Origin: Acanthacorydalis orientalis
Lineage: Eukaryota > Arthropoda > Insecta > Megaloptera > Corydalidae
Assembly (NCBI GenBank): GCA_034766995.1
Contig: CM068315.1
Coordinates: 42,972,818-43,036,817 of the forward strand
Length of the DNA: 64,000 nucleotides
Direction of reading: 5' to 3'
A program made the position numbers and the translations under genes. Numbering within the stretch: position 1 is the first letter of the stretch; every line of letters begins with the position of its first letter. Positions 46,200 to 58,215 of the stretch are shown here, piece after piece. The notes under the pieces were generated by a model, which saw nothing but the letters and a program-made list of their open reading frames with translations, did no database searches and had not been told where the DNA came from.

Positions 46200-46690
46200 T
46201 CACAGGTATTTACAAAATACATAACAATAAAAAATAAATTGCAGCATGTATTTACAGGAGTGTTACCGCACTATTATTGCATCGAGATTTGAAATATTCC
46301 AGTTATTCGTCGACAGTAAAACCCGTATTACGCGTACGGTGTATTTCAATTGAATACTTTTGCATGTACGGCAACCGCTATTTAGAAAAAAATCAGATAA
46401 TAAAACAGGGCGAAGTTAAAAAATACTTAAAATAAATAATTTCGTTTAATATCGTACACCACAAAAAATCAATTTGAAACATCGACAAAAAAAGTTCAAT
46501 TTCAACCTGAAAACGACGAGATCAACACAACACTTCCGCCGTAAAACCGGCCATGAACCCGCAATGTTATTGGTTAATAGAAAAACACATGAAAATCGAC
46601 ATCGCTAACCCAAACATCCAATCCGCGCCGAGCTGATAGGATCTGTCGCCACAAATACATAAACGTGCCACAGATAGGTATATACTCGCA
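46200..46690. other. Unique stretch of moderate composition
   Basis: Includes GTAAAACCCGTATTACGCGT and CATCCAATCCGCGCCGAGCTG. No frame or motif recognised. Confidence 0.4.
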
Positions 46691-46789
46691 TACATATATG
46701 TGTACCATTTTCATCTAAATTATTCTACGCATTTCGCCGGCTTACAAAAAACATATAAAAGCTCCGAATTTACTGCCCGAAAATTTACC

Positions 46790-46925
46790 TTTATATACCA
46801 TAAATTGACCGCCATAAAAGAGAGATTACCACCAGCCGAGCTCGAACCATTCACGTATGAGGTGGCGGCTGGATTGGTTTCATACCGACCTGCGACTTTC
46901 GCGTCGCCACCGAACCAAAGAATAT
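46790..46925 (-). other. Candidate tRNA-derived (SINE-like) fragment
   Basis: The minus strand reads GGTTCGGTGGCGACGCGAAA, and about 60 bp later GGTTCGAGCTC, which fits the polymerase III box B consensus well. The upstream GGTGGCGACGCG could be a degraded box A. Cloverleaf pairing is not convincing, so a functional tRNA is unlikely. Frames of 85 and 77 codons on opposite strands overlap it and are not accepted as genes. Confidence 0.25.
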
Positions 46926-46959
46926 TTATGTCAAAATTGAAATGTGTAAACACTTAGCA

Positions 46960-47540
46960 GATAGACGTGTCTTCATCACACGAACTTTTTCCGAATTTAA
47001 ATAAAATTCGGAAGCGTTTCGAACGCGGAAAACAGATTTTCTCTAGAATTCACAATTAGATATTTTTAAAGAACAATGCGATTCGAAACAGATTTTCGTG
47101 AAGTCTGTTTTGAAGGACGACAAATAACAGAAATCACCTTATAAAATTTATTTTCGTGATATGAAATTGAAATTTAATATTTTTTTTTGAATATATCGTT
47201 TAAGGTTTTGTATATAATTGAATCGGTCTTTTCAAAAAGTACATAAGTCAGAATTTAAATTTTACTAGATTCAATAAAAAATGCATTACACAAAAATGAT
47301 AAAACTTTTTAAAGATTTTCTTTGTTAATATGTTTTTTTACGCCTTTAACTTGTTAGTTATTTAATAGTTGTTGTCTATGAAAGCTTAATGCATACAAAA
47401 ATGAACGTAAATTGATTAATTGATTTGTGGTTTTACAGAAAATAGTATTAAATGCATAATAAATTGTTTAAAAAAGTTTTCTTTTATTAAGCTTCTTTAT
47501 TTTTTAAAAAAAACATTATATTATAGTGCACAAATATGTA
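46960..47540. other. AT-rich non-coding stretch
   Basis: Nothing recognised. Confidence 0.5.
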
Positions 47541-47544
47541 TTTC

Positions 47545-48140
47545 GCTTACAATCTAATATTAAGATGTATAATCATATTCGCCATAGGATTCTAGCAGCT
47601 TCTTCCATTACTTCTGTTGGCCAGCTGAACATTTCGTTGTGAAATGACATGTGTTCTTCCAAGATGATATCTTTCACTTGTTTTAAATTGTCTACTTCTT
47701 ATACTTTATCGAAATTTTAGATCTATATGCTTTCGCAGACGGAAGCGACTTTACAGCTGTAGTTTGTTGTAGAAGCTGGAATGTTTTTTGATGAATCATT
47801 TATGAACTCCTCAGTCTCCACTACACCAGCTCTATTAGCATCATATTGAAAGCTCATGTATGTTGAAGGAGAATATGTTTTTTTTGATCTTTCGGAACTC
47901 TTTTCTCATAAGATTCAGTTGATAAACAGTTTTTTTTTTTTGTAAAACAGGCCAAATTCAAAATCTCCAAATTTAAATTCAAAAATCTCCTCTGCTTGTA
48001 CTTCTTTTACTGATTTTTTTATTCTGTATTGAGTAACCATATTAACATATTGTTTGGCACATATATACAATCATGTTTTCATATATTTTTTTAACTCCAA
48101 AATCACGGTCATTAGGCAATAAAGAATAACCAGGTTCGAC
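47545..48140 (-). pseudogene. Decayed coding relic, minus strand, unidentified
   Basis: Read on the minus strand, one frame gives TLCLAVEPGYSLLPNDRDFG. A shifted frame gives KQYVNMVTQYRIKKSVKEV, EEIFEFKFGDFEFGLFYKK, SPSTYMSFQYDANRAGVVET and NIPASTTNYSCKVASVCES. A further shift gives VKDIILEEHMSFHNEMFSW. The composition is clearly protein-like, and at least two frameshifts and a stop break it. The YSLLPNDRDFG motif recalls the region after the catalytic core in some poorly characterised insect DDE-transposase-like proteins, so a dead transposon gene is the leading idea. I cannot name the family. Confidence 0.45.
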
Positions 48141-48240
48141 AGCTAGGCATAACGTGACTAATGTAATTTTTATGATAATTATGAGGTTACCGTCAAGGAC
48201 CCAATTTTAACAAAAAAAAACAATTTTGAAAAAAACTACT

Positions 48241-48396
48241 TATTTAGTTTTTGAAATGACCGATTCAATTACAAATTTTATTTTTTCACTCTATGAAATA
48301 CTTGAAAATTTTTCTGATCAAAAATGTTTGTAAGATTATTGATCATTTTTGACTACGAGTATTTTGATGACTATGCCATCTTCTTCAGAGTATTAA
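48241..48396 (+). repeat. Dispersed hairpin family E unit
   Basis: Contains TTTCTGATCAAAAATGTTTG, TTATTGATCATTTTTGACT and ATCTTCTTCAGAGTATTAA in family order. Confidence 0.7.
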
Positions 48397-48445
48397 CACG
48401 TTCACTGTTCAAGAATTTTTTGAAGTTAACCCCACACGTACATTA

Positions 48446-48832
48446 AAAAAGTTTTTTATTTTTTTTAAATATATGTTGGTTTTTTGTGCAAAAATACGAT
48501 GGTAAAATTGTTTGCAAATGATGCAGTGAGTATTATAAAAAAATAGTAACCTACTAGTGGACCTCAAATCGTTGCAGAGAAAGCCGAACAAGTACATACA
48601 GAATATTTACTTTGTAAGAAAACAATTTGTTTAAAATGTTTCTTAAAGTTTTTAAAAATATATATTGGTTCTTTGTGCAAAAATAAGATGGTAAAATTGT
48701 TTGCAAATGACGCAGTGAGTGGTATAAAAAAAATGTAAACTATTATTGGACCTCAAATCGCTCCAAAAAGAGCCAAACAAGTACATACAGAATATTTAGT
48801 TTGTAAGAAAACATTTTATCTAAAATGTTTTA
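48446..48832. repeat. Tandem pair, 189-bp period
   Basis: Two units share GTGCAAAAATA, GATGGTAAAATTGTTTGCAA, CAGTGAGT, TGGACCTCAAATCG and AACAAGTACATACAGAATAT, each with about 10% differences. The first unit starts about 48446 and the second about 48635. No protein recognised in any frame. Confidence 0.9.
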
Positions 48833-49635
48833 AAACTTATCATAAACAAATTCTGCATAAATGTTAATTTTTTATTTACATTTATTTTGTATCCTATTTT
48901 AATTATTCAAGCATATCTAAGAAGAAACTTACACTTACGAGTATTGTATTATTTTTATATAAATAAAAACATAACACATTTACTTGTTTTAGGAAAGATG
49001 TACCATAACGACAACGGTACAAACATTTTTTTATTACAGATTTTATTTAAAATTGATTTTTCCTCGATTTTCGTTTTTAGTTGAAAGGAGAGAATATAAT
49101 TAATTAGAGAAAAAATCTTATTATATTCAATTGTGACATGTTAATATGAAATTTATTAAATGCACATATTTTTTTCTTACATGGCTCTTGAGACATTTTC
49201 AGGTAGTTTGTTTGTATACTGTGTACATAATACATCAACAAGGTATCTAAAAATAACTCAAGAGCTTTAAAGAAAGTTGTAGCGGATAACTACTTGTGGA
49301 TTTATTATTACCAAGACCACTACGATGATACAATTAAATAATTATAAAAAAGCACGGACTAACATGTTCAATCTTTTTTCATAATTTATATAATGAATGT
49401 TTAGTATACAAAAATTAAACCTTGCTTTTTCTTCTACAACTTTATAATTAAATTACTTTTCGAGTTACGAAATATGGATTGAATATGAATATACAAGAAG
49501 ATAAGTATTTATCTTTTAATATATCTTCTTATTATAAAAAGAAACATTCTTTTTAATAATTTTTTTTGTCGTAATAATTTGATCAAGACCATTTTATTAC
49601 AGAATTGAATTTATTTTCTATGACTTAGAATTTCT
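48833..49635. other. AT-rich non-coding stretch
   Basis: A 65-codon frame (48887-49084) is chance. Nothing else. Confidence 0.5.
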
Positions 49636-49816
49636 GCATCTTAGAGATTTTTTTTTATCTTAGTGATTGAAAGATGATAGCATTTCCATCGAAATTTATA
49701 TAAACAACAATAAAAAATGATTAATAATCATTTATTCAACATTTTCAATCTGAATATTTTTATAGATTGTTCTTTGAATGAAAAATTTTATTTGTGAAAG
49801 TGGATGTAGCCACATG
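49636..49816 (-). repeat. Dispersed hairpin family E unit, reverse orientation
   Basis: Read on the minus strand it runs from GTGGCTACATCCACTTTCAC through AATAAATGATTATTAATCAT to GATGGAAATGCTATCATC, the family's canonical order. Confidence 0.7.
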
Positions 49817-49823
49817 AGATAAT

Positions 49824-49828
<5 letters not shown>

Positions 49829-49867
<39 letters not shown>

Positions 49868-49929
49868 TGTATATCTATCTATCTATATATATATATATAT
49901 ACATATATACATACATATATTTGTATATC
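49829..49929. repeat. (TA)n with CTAT and CATA interruptions
   Basis: TA runs separated by ATCTATCTATCTA and CATACATA. Confidence 0.95.
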
Positions 49930-50243
49930 TATGTATAAATGAAATTCAGAGCAGCCGTTTATACTTAAGTAATTAATTCTGCTCTTCGACTACAACATAT
50001 ACAACATGTAAATATAAGCCAGTTACGACGGAGTCAATTTATTAGTTGTTTAAATAGGCAATTCATAAACTATATGTTATCAAGTACTCGTACTTGTAAA
50101 TATGTACTTTCGTGTGACATGTATTTAATTAAGTATCGTTAAATATTTTATTAAGAATTGTTTATTATCATCTGTAGGAATTACAATGAAGCGGTTGTGA
50201 TATGTAAGGAGAGTTCATTTTTTTGTAAAAATAATTATATGTA

Positions 50244-50759
50244 TTAGGTGTAGAAAATAATCCGGTGCCCTTACATTGAATCAATCATAACTTTTTCAAA
50301 TTAAAATATTTTTTAATCGTCTTAGGATTTTGAAGTGCCAAACTTAAAATTTAAAAACAGTATATATCTTGGCCAAGCAGTTGGTATAATCTCACAAAAC
50401 GGCAGTGAACACAATGGCGTCCGAAAAGTAGCATATTGGGTATTGCATACTTTTCGCATTCCAGTTAAAAAAAATTTGCCTAATCCACGGGAATGATTTG
50501 TTCAGCTTTAGAGGAAGATGTCGTGAAACATAAAACATACAAAAAATATTAAAACAGTGTAAGAGGTCCGAAAATGTATTACGTTTTCATCGACTCAAAG
50601 CCGCCATATTTTTTCGACAAGAAATTCGTTAGTTACCCAGAAAATGAAGTAAAATTATATAAAATAATTTGGCATATTTTGAAAATTGAAATGTATTTTA
50701 TTTTTTCTTAAACATTTATTTTTTTATAAAAAATGCATCGATTTAATTTGTACACTTGA
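50244..50759 (+). mobile_element. Mariner family B, copy B4 (internally deleted)
   Basis: TTAGGTGTAGAAAATAATCC to a right end whose complement is TCAAGTGTACAAATTAAATC, TA on both sides. Opposite orientation to the other family-B copies. The plus strand shows ATGGCGTCCGAAAAG at 50413, read as MASEK, then HIGYCILFAF, a stretch of the first helix-turn-helix, and then the C-terminal stub near 50600. The catalytic core is absent. Confidence 0.88.
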
Positions 50760-51736
50760 TATTAAACGTTTATTTTTTTAAGAAAATATAAGACTTAAAA
50801 TAAAAAAAGTGAGAACGAATAAAAATTAATACAGAGAATCACAGTAATAATAATCGTTTTTATAACCAGTGATGTTACTTATTAATTTAAAGTCAGTTTT
50901 GTTTACCTATTTATATTTCATATTTTAATAGTTTGTCTCTTTGCCTTTTCTATTATTTTGTAATTAACGCTTCTCACAATTTACACTAAAGTCACAAATA
51001 TACTTTATTTTTCTTACTCTAGAAATTTTCAAAGAAAAGAAATGAGCATTCGATGTTCAAAAAATGTTCTAAAAGTATATAATAACCAAATTTAAATAAT
51101 TATATAAATTTTAAATTTAAAAATACTGTTATAAAAATATAAATAAAGTACATAAAAATATTGAATACATGATAGTTTGAAACATTGTAAAAAAACATGC
51201 GAAGTTAATTGAAATAAGTTAATTATAAATTATTTGTCAGATTGTCAATTATTATTTGATAATTGTAATTAACTAAATAATTGTTTACATATATCAAAAA
51301 TATGGATAATATTAGTACAATAGGGGAATTTGTTTATTGAAACTCAATATAAAAGTGAGATACAGGTGTGTATCTCATCCTAAATCATTTTTTAGCATTG
51401 TAACTTTCTATTGGTGGTTCTGGTTTAATTATACAATGTAACCGGAAGAGCTTTTTCCCCCTTTTGTAGGACAAGTTTTAAGCACAGAAGCACATAACTC
51501 GCGCAACTTGAATTTATTTATGGTCTCGTGGATGTGGTTTTCATTAAACGGTGGAGCATTTTTTCGTGTTTCCTCGACAGGAACGCATCTCGTAGTTCAT
51601 CCAGTAGAAATTCAGAGTACTAGAAAATGCAGTGTATTACGGTCCTGTACAATGTGATAGTCAGCAGCTAATGTACATGATGTATAGGTTTATATCTGAT
51701 CATAAGATGAATTAGAATAGAATCCTGTCCTTGTAG
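50760..51736. other. Non-coding stretch, partly GC-richer
   Basis: The segment 51370-51660 (GTAACCGGAAGAGC, GGTCTCGTGGATGTGG, GACAGGAACGCATCTCGTAG) is less AT-rich but has no supported frame. The rest is AT-rich. Confidence 0.4.
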
Positions 51737-51890
51737 ATAAAGCCACTTTCACAAATGAATTCTTTTTTTATCCCACGAAACATCCTTTTTTTCTGATCAG
51801 TAATGTTCAATAAATTATAATTAATCATTTTCGATTGTTTATGTGCGTTGTGATGGTGATATATAATCTTAAAAGTACTAAGGTGCATAA
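51737..51890 (+). repeat. Dispersed hairpin family E unit
   Basis: Canonical order: AAGCCACTTTCACAAATGAAT, TTTCTGATCAGTAATGTTCA, TAATTAATCATTTTCGATTG, GTGCGTTGTGATGGTGAT, AAAGTACTAAGGTGCA. Confidence 0.7.
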
Positions 51891-52183
51891 TATCTACGAA
51901 ATATCCATGAATTAGTGGTATAGAGGATAATATATGGGATTTGGTAATTGAATTCATTGTAGCATAGCATAAAGACATATGTATATTCTGATTAAATTCA
52001 AACAAATATTCGGAGTTGCCACCGACTCTCTTCCTTCTAAGCTGTACTTTATTAGGCTAAATTGGTTATTTTTTGAACATATATTATTTCTTTATTGTAT
52101 TCTTGTTCTAGGATACTTATGAAATTTGACTTGTTATAGAGAAATGTAATGTTACTTTCAATCATTTTCTCTTTCTCTGTCTT

Positions 52184-52185
<2 letters not shown>

Positions 52186-52247
<62 letters not shown>
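52186..52247. repeat. (TA)n microsatellite
   Basis: Uninterrupted TA run. Confidence 0.95.
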
Positions 52248-52248
<1 letters not shown>

Positions 52249-52673
52249 GTATGCATGTGTGTATAGGTATATAAAACAGTTGTGTGAAATAACACTGTGT
52301 AGTATTTTAAATGGAAAGCGAAAAAATCCAATAAAAAATATCACTAGTTTTCAAACGGATATTTTAGAAATTCTACAGCAATAAAAAACAAGCTGTTAAC
52401 ATTTTATTCCAAATTGAACATAAATTGTGGTTGTAAATTACATTCGACGAACACTGTTTTATATTGTAATAAAATTTTCTATTGAATGTTAGAATGGATT
52501 TCTTATCAAACTATAAATAAATAGCTAAACAAATAAAATCGTTTCAGTGTATACATTCATATTTCCATAAATGTAAATATTAGTTTATTAAAAATCATAT
52601 TCATGAAATATGTAAAAAAATTGACACGATTTTAATCGAAATATAATTAATTCTATGTAAATATGATAGATCG
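52248..52673. other. AT-rich non-coding stretch
   Basis: Nothing recognised. Confidence 0.5.
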
Positions 52674-52680
52674 TACATAC

Positions 52681-52735
<55 letters not shown>
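52674..52735. repeat. (TACA)n-(TA)n microsatellite
   Basis: TACATACATACATACA passing into TA. Confidence 0.95.
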
Positions 52736-52737
<2 letters not shown>

Positions 52738-53464
52738 TAATAGTTAACAACTTCGAACTTCCACTAGTTCTGTTTGCACAGTGGTCATATTTCTCCTTTT
52801 CATTGCTTAATTTATACGGTTTTACTAAGATTTTCTGTGTCAGCCTGGTTTCCTTCTGACAAATGGGATTTATTTGTATGTTCTTTGGTTAATTATGATC
52901 AATTATATTCTAAGAATATGATTTAGCTGTATTAAAGATCTGACATGTATTTATAATGGTGGATCAGCTAGTTTCAACTCTCTCAATTACTCTACCTTAG
53001 CATTTGCTTTTCTTTTCACTCATTTCTTTCTTTTTCTGTTTAGTTTTTGATACTCTTTTTTTTGTTTAAAATATTCTCCCCTCTATTTACATATATTTAT
53101 ATATAAATGATAATGTCAGTGGACATTTCAGAAATAAAATAATGAAAAATAAGTCATATTTTTGACTGCTAGTTATTGTAAATAAAAATATTTTCTTGCA
53201 ACCACAATCACAATTTTCTGCAGCGATTATATTTTGTAATAGAAATGCTTATACAGGATTAGAACAAATAATTGCATTTGAAAATTTCGACACAGACAAT
53301 TTTTTGTAGGTATTATGTCATTTAATATTTTTATATTGTTGACGTTATAAAATAATTTTTTCAATTTCAATAATTCTTTGATGAAGTATATCTTGTGATT
53401 ACTGTTTTATTTAGATAAAAAATTCAAGTATTAGCAAAATTATCTGTATTGTATTTTTGAAATG

Positions 53465-53468
<4 letters not shown>
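52736..53468. other. AT-rich non-coding stretch
   Basis: Nothing recognised. Confidence 0.5.

Positions 53469-53512
<44 letters not shown>
53469..53512. repeat. (TA)n microsatellite
   Basis: Uninterrupted TA run. Confidence 0.95.
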
Positions 53513-53513
<1 letters not shown>

Positions 53514-53734
53514 CATTCGTTGAATAGAGAGATAAACAAATAAATGTCTTTATTAAATACGACTGTAATTAGCGTAGTGTTTTTCCCCAAAACAAACCGA
53601 TTATTAAATACACATAGCTATAGGTCGTTAAAAAAAGAAAAAGAAATTCAGCGATTACTGCCATTAAACTCAGCTTCATTGGATTATAAACGCTTTCACT
53701 CTGTTCGTAACAAAACAAGATCATGATAAAAATT

Positions 53735-54215
53735 AGAATATTTTCACAAAACCGCGACGGTGCACAATCGCACGGGAATTAAGGCAGATAGCGTTTAAGC
53801 CGGTTGTTCTTCATCCGGACCCCAACTTCATTACTTACTTTTTCAGAGGTAAAACAAACCAATCAACGGAGAAAGAATGCCTTTTATGAGATTCTTCCTT
53901 ATTTTCTTCAAACCATGGAGATTGAACGTCGGATGTTACGCTTGAGAAATTTTCGCATAATTATTTCGAGGGCGGTTTTCTAGTACGACGAACCGAGTGG
54001 GTGGTTTTCGACGGGGCATGTGCTGAGTAGTTTCGCGGTGAGGGGATCTTCTCTTCTGCCTAGTGGTTCGTTCCGTTGGACGGTATTGAGGTAGAAGCAG
54101 CGGGTATGGAATGAAAATTGTGAATTAATAGAGATACGCGGCGTGGAAAATTCGAGTGGCATTTTCCCGGAGCCAGTCAACAGGGAACGGACTTTTCAGT
54201 TATTGTGCATATCGT
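53735..54215. other. GC-rich, CpG-containing island
   Basis: Nearly 500 bp of balanced composition (CGCGACGGTGCACAATCGC, GTTTTCGACGGGGCATGTGC, GTTCGTTCCGTTGGACGG, GATACGCGGCGTGG). A 66-codon minus-strand frame (53980-54180) is unrecognised. Candidate promoter, exon or enhancer. Confidence 0.45.
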
Positions 54216-54360
54216 CACTATACACCATTCACGTTATTTACACAGAATTTTCACAACATTCGACGTAATGTGTTTTCGTACAAAGTTATTTTAAATCAAA
54301 ATGGGTTTTTTTAAATACATTTTGGGATTAGATTTTAAAATTTACATTTATATTTTGTGC

Positions 54361-54417
<57 letters not shown>

Positions 54418-55063
54418 TAAAGTCCACTTGTAAAATTTAAAAATATATGACAGAAATTTCATATAGCGTTTTAAAAAAATAGTTAATAGAAAAAAATAAT
54501 AATCATTTTACTCCACCGTCTACTTCATATGATTCATAACACTTTTTTACATATTTAATCTTGAAATATTTTTTATTAATTGAGTATCATGATTTATCTC
54601 TCTTAATATCTTTTGGAATTTTGACTAATAGATTATTATTTAGTTTCATAATGTATCGAATTTGGGACAAAGTAGTAAAATACGCTTGAGACTGACAACT
54701 ATACCAAAAATAAATGTTATAAATTATCTAATAATTAATTTTATTACTCTGTCTTATTAACAATTATAAATGAATTTTTTCGTGAAAAATTCATTCGTGA
54801 AAGGGAATTACAACGTATTTATCGATAATTGATTTAACAAAGTTCCTCGGTTATAATGGAAAAACTTTAACATTCTGTTATTGTTTAATAAAAAAAATTT
54901 TTCATGACATTTAATATTGACATTTTTTTTATATTTCATAAAGTTTTATATAGAGTAAAAACTCTTTTTTAAAAAGATATTTTTCCTGAGAATAAAAATA
55001 CATTAGTAATTCTTATAATTTTTTTATTTAATTACAAAATTATCCAATAAAGAGTTAAAGGAA
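54216..55063. other. AT-rich non-coding stretch
   Basis: Contains the TA tract at 54360-54419; nothing else. Confidence 0.5.
54360..54419. repeat. (TA)n microsatellite with TATG breaks
   Basis: Three TA runs separated by TGTA. Confidence 0.95.
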
Positions 55064-55074
55064 ATGATTTTTGG

Positions 55075-55320
55075 AATTTATAAACTGGTGATATACGTTG
55101 GTCGTTTGCTAAATATGGCCAAAAAAGTTCAGCACCGTTTTTTGGAAAAAATCGATTTCATTTCTCAACATAGTCTCCATAGAGAGTTATACACTTCGTC
55201 CAGTGAGTCTGTAAGATACTCATTGACGGCGGCGACGACATCCCCATCCGATGAGAATTTCTTCCAACCGAGTTAAATTTTCAAGTTTGGGAAGACTAAG
55301 AAGTCGATTCATATTTTTAA
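55075..55320 (-). mobile_element. Mariner-like C-terminal transposase fragment
   Basis: On the minus strand, from 55317 down, the translation is IDFLVFPNLKI(stop)LGWKKF, then SSDGDVVAAVNEYLTDSLDE and VYNSLWRLC(stop). The order LFPNLK.WLGGK.F..DEEV.AAVN.Y is that of a mariner transposase just after its third catalytic Asp, and the Asp is at IDF. Nothing upstream of that residue survives. No terminal repeat recognised. Confidence 0.55.
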
Positions 55321-55764
55321 TTCGTTCAATTTCATATCATTTTTGTTAAAATTTAATGCACTGAGTATCGACGTTTTAATGAATACTTTTTTTTGATGTC
55401 ACTGCAAGATTTGAAGAACTTATTTCTCTCATTTAATCGTAATTGTAACTGTTACTCTTGCTCGAACACAGTTATTGCAAAAAAATACATATTTTACTAA
55501 TTGTATGTGCCAAGGCATTCAGGGTTCTAAATAATTGTAAACTTCATGCTCAAATATATGATATTTAATCTTTTTTTAATAAAAAAATCACGAGCATGAA
55601 AAATTATGAAGAGAAGTAGAAAATTAAAAAAAATGTTTTTTGTGAATTGACTTGCATTTATTGAGGTTTTTAATTAACAAATATTGATTTATGTACAGTA
55701 AATGGCGTATGTATCGCAATGAAAAAATCCTCTGTGCTTTTATAAGGACAACTGTTTAATAATA
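55321..55764. other. AT-rich non-coding stretch
   Basis: Nothing recognised. Confidence 0.5.
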
Positions 55765-56323
55765 ATAGGTTGATACAAAAATAATTGCGGTTTATGACCT
55801 TCAAATTCATATAGACTTTTTAGTTTAAGTGGTGTTAAATGGTCCAGAACTGTTGGATGACTAACACCAAACTTTTATGCAAGGTCTCGAATTGTTGTGC
55901 GTGGTTCTGATTCAACTAACGTCTTTAGTTGGTTGTTATGAACTGAAGAAGGATGTCCGCCACCTTATACATCTTCAAGGCTCTCGTCCCCGGCATTTTG
56001 GAGCCACTATTGCATAGTACTTTTCTTAACAATAGCCACACCAAAAGTATCGTTTAGTTTATGAGCACTTTTTGCTGCTTTACCACCCGTTTTGAACTCA
56101 TACAAAAATAACTCTTATTTGCTTCGTTTCCATCTTTAATTCAGTATCCGAATTTGAAGAAAAAATAATAATTAAACCAAAGTCGATCCTACCAAAATGT
56201 AAACCAAAAAATGAACTTTCAAATAATATTAACATGAACACAATGAAATTACACTTTCATTGGAAAACAAATAAGATTAGAATTCAGAAAATCAAAAACG
56301 AAATTATTTTCCTGCCAACTTAA
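55765..56323 (-). mobile_element. Mariner family A, copy A3 (internally deleted)
   Basis: ATAGGTTGATACAAAAATAA on the left and CCAACTTAA on the right, TA on both sides. The minus strand carries the N-terminal transposase part, with FYEFKTGGKAAKSAHKLND, FGVAIVKK, NAGDESLEDV and LVESEPRTTIRDLA-like blocks, then the far end. Catalytic domain absent. Confidence 0.9.
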
Positions 56324-56659
56324 TAATAATATGCAGTGGAGGGTTAAAAAATTTGATGTTTTTTGCTATAGAAAAAAATATTAATAGTTGTCTTGAGTTG
56401 TGTTAAAATATTTATTTCTTGAATATATATCTTGATGAAAATAAATATTTTAATATTTATTTTGTCATTAATTCACTTCATTTCGTTAAAATGTACGAAT
56501 TTATCGTTTAATAATTCATTGACTTCTCTTCCCTTTTTCCAAAATATAAAATATGTACAATATGTGATTTAATATCGTCTAGAAATATTCCCACGAATTG
56601 AAATCATACAATTATGGATCGATGTGTTCAATTTATCTTAGCACCTAATCTATACATCA
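56324..56659. other. AT-rich non-coding stretch
   Basis: Nothing recognised. Confidence 0.5.
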
Positions 56660-56960
56660 TGCTAGCTGACAAATAGTACAGTTCGATCTCGTTAACTTGA
56701 ACCAACGTGGCTGGAAAATGTATTCAGTGAGAGACGAAATATTCACATCGTAACGTCTTGAGAAAAAGAAGGGCTTCTTTGAAACCGGAAGTGACTATGG
56801 TTGGTTGCTCATCTGCCGCTGGATGCTCCGTTGTGGTTGCTGAAGTGGGTCAGAAGGCAAATTTACAATTTTTTTCTGCGAGTCAAGAGAAGCAATAAAT
56901 TCGCTGTGGAGAGAGCTACGTCTATGAATTTTTTTATGCTCTTTGTGAAAATCGAATGAA
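56660..56960. other. GC-richer patch with pogo-like edge
   Basis: TACAGTTCGATCTCGTTAAC followed by TTGAACCAACG at 56678-56708 resembles the outer end of some Tigger/pogo elements next to TA. Downstream, CTCATCTGCCGCTGGATGC and GTTGTGGTTGCTGAAGTGG are of balanced composition. No second end was found. Confidence 0.3.
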
Positions 56961-57078
56961 AAAATATCCAATTATATGATTGATATAATCTTTCACTGTT
57001 GTTATATCGAATGTTATCAGATATTCTGTTTGAGTTCTGTTTTTTAAATTTATTCCTTTTTATCTCAAAATTATTCCA

Positions 57079-57106
57079 ATATATATATACATACATTCAT
57101 ACATAC

Positions 57107-57145
<39 letters not shown>
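57079..57145. repeat. (TA)n / (TACA)n microsatellite
   Basis: TA, ACATACATTCATACATACA and TA runs. Confidence 0.95.
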
Positions 57146-57240
57146 TTTTATATCTTCTCTAATATTTTTCAGTTTATAAATTTAGTTCACAATATTTCAT
57201 AGAATAACGATCCAAATAAGCATAAATTGATACATGTTTA

Positions 57241-57255
57241 TGTATATATATATGT

Positions 57256-57298
<43 letters not shown>

Positions 57299-57299
57299 T
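57241..57299. repeat. (TA)n microsatellite
   Basis: TA run with TGTA and TACA breaks. Confidence 0.95.
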
Positions 57300-57444
57300 C
57301 CATACTATAAAGTTAATAGTTAAAAATAATACTTTTTAGAATTTTGATATTTTTCCTTGTGTTTCATTGTTATGTTTGTATACAAAGAGAAATAAAAGAT
57401 ACAATTCCCTTCTTACAAATGATGTATTATGTATACATAAATAA

Positions 57445-57552
57445 CAGAATGTTTTTTTGATTAAAAATGTTCAATAATTGATTATTGATAATTTTGCTGA
57501 TGATTATGTGCATTTTGATGCCATTCCATTATCTAGAGAGATAAAATCGAAG
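57445..57552 (+). repeat. Dispersed hairpin family E unit
   Basis: TTGATTAAAAATGTTCAATA, TTGATTATTGATAATTTTG and TGTGCATTTTGATGCCATT. Confidence 0.65.
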
Positions 57553-58030
57553 AAAGATGATATTGTTATCGAAATGCATACAACTATATACTGCTCAGGA
57601 TTTAGATAGAATGAATAAAAATTACACAATAAATACATTTCTGTAAATATTCCAATTAGAACATCTATTCATATGTATCACTAATGACCGATAAAAATAA
57701 ACCTGTTGCGACTCGATGTTCTAACTACTCTATTTTATTTTATATACTTATAACTATTAAATTAGACATATTATGATTTATTCAAGAACTTTGATCATAT
57801 TTTCAAAGAGAAAATATTTCATAGCATAACAATTATAAAGATATCTAGTTTTGAAATAGTTTTTAATTATTCTCAGAGCACTACAGTCAATTGGCTTAAA
57901 TAGTAATTTGTGAAGAGTATGAACAAAATATTTGTGAAAGTGAGTTTAATCAGAATTTTAAAACTATTTTTGATATTTATAACAATACAAAAAAAATTAT
58001 CTTTTGTAGAGATATCAATTGATTGTTCTT

Positions 58031-58215
58031 GCACTTTAGCGCTCTGAGTATAACGAAATCACCTTCGAAATCCTCATAAGTACCAATCAAAGTGATCAAT
58101 AATAAATTACTTATTATTTTTGATTAAAAACATTTTTTATGATTTTCGAGGAGTGGCAAATGTATCAGTGAAATTGAATTTAACTACATAATTGCATTCT
58201 TAAAAACTATATTGT
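58031..58215 (-). repeat. Dispersed hairpin family E unit, reverse orientation
   Basis: Starts GCACTTTAGCGCTCTGAG, the reversed closing segment. Then come AAATCACCTTCGAAATCC, the hairpin arms around 58098-58130, and AGTGGCAAATGTATCAGTG near 58153. Confidence 0.7.

Noticed and set aside
46790..46925. Possible complete tRNA
   Set aside because: Box B is good but cloverleaf pairing fails; kept only as a weak SINE-like call.
46720..46953. 77-codon minus-strand frame opposite an 85-codon plus-strand frame
   Set aside because: Mutually antisense frames over a balanced-composition patch; neither has recognisable features.
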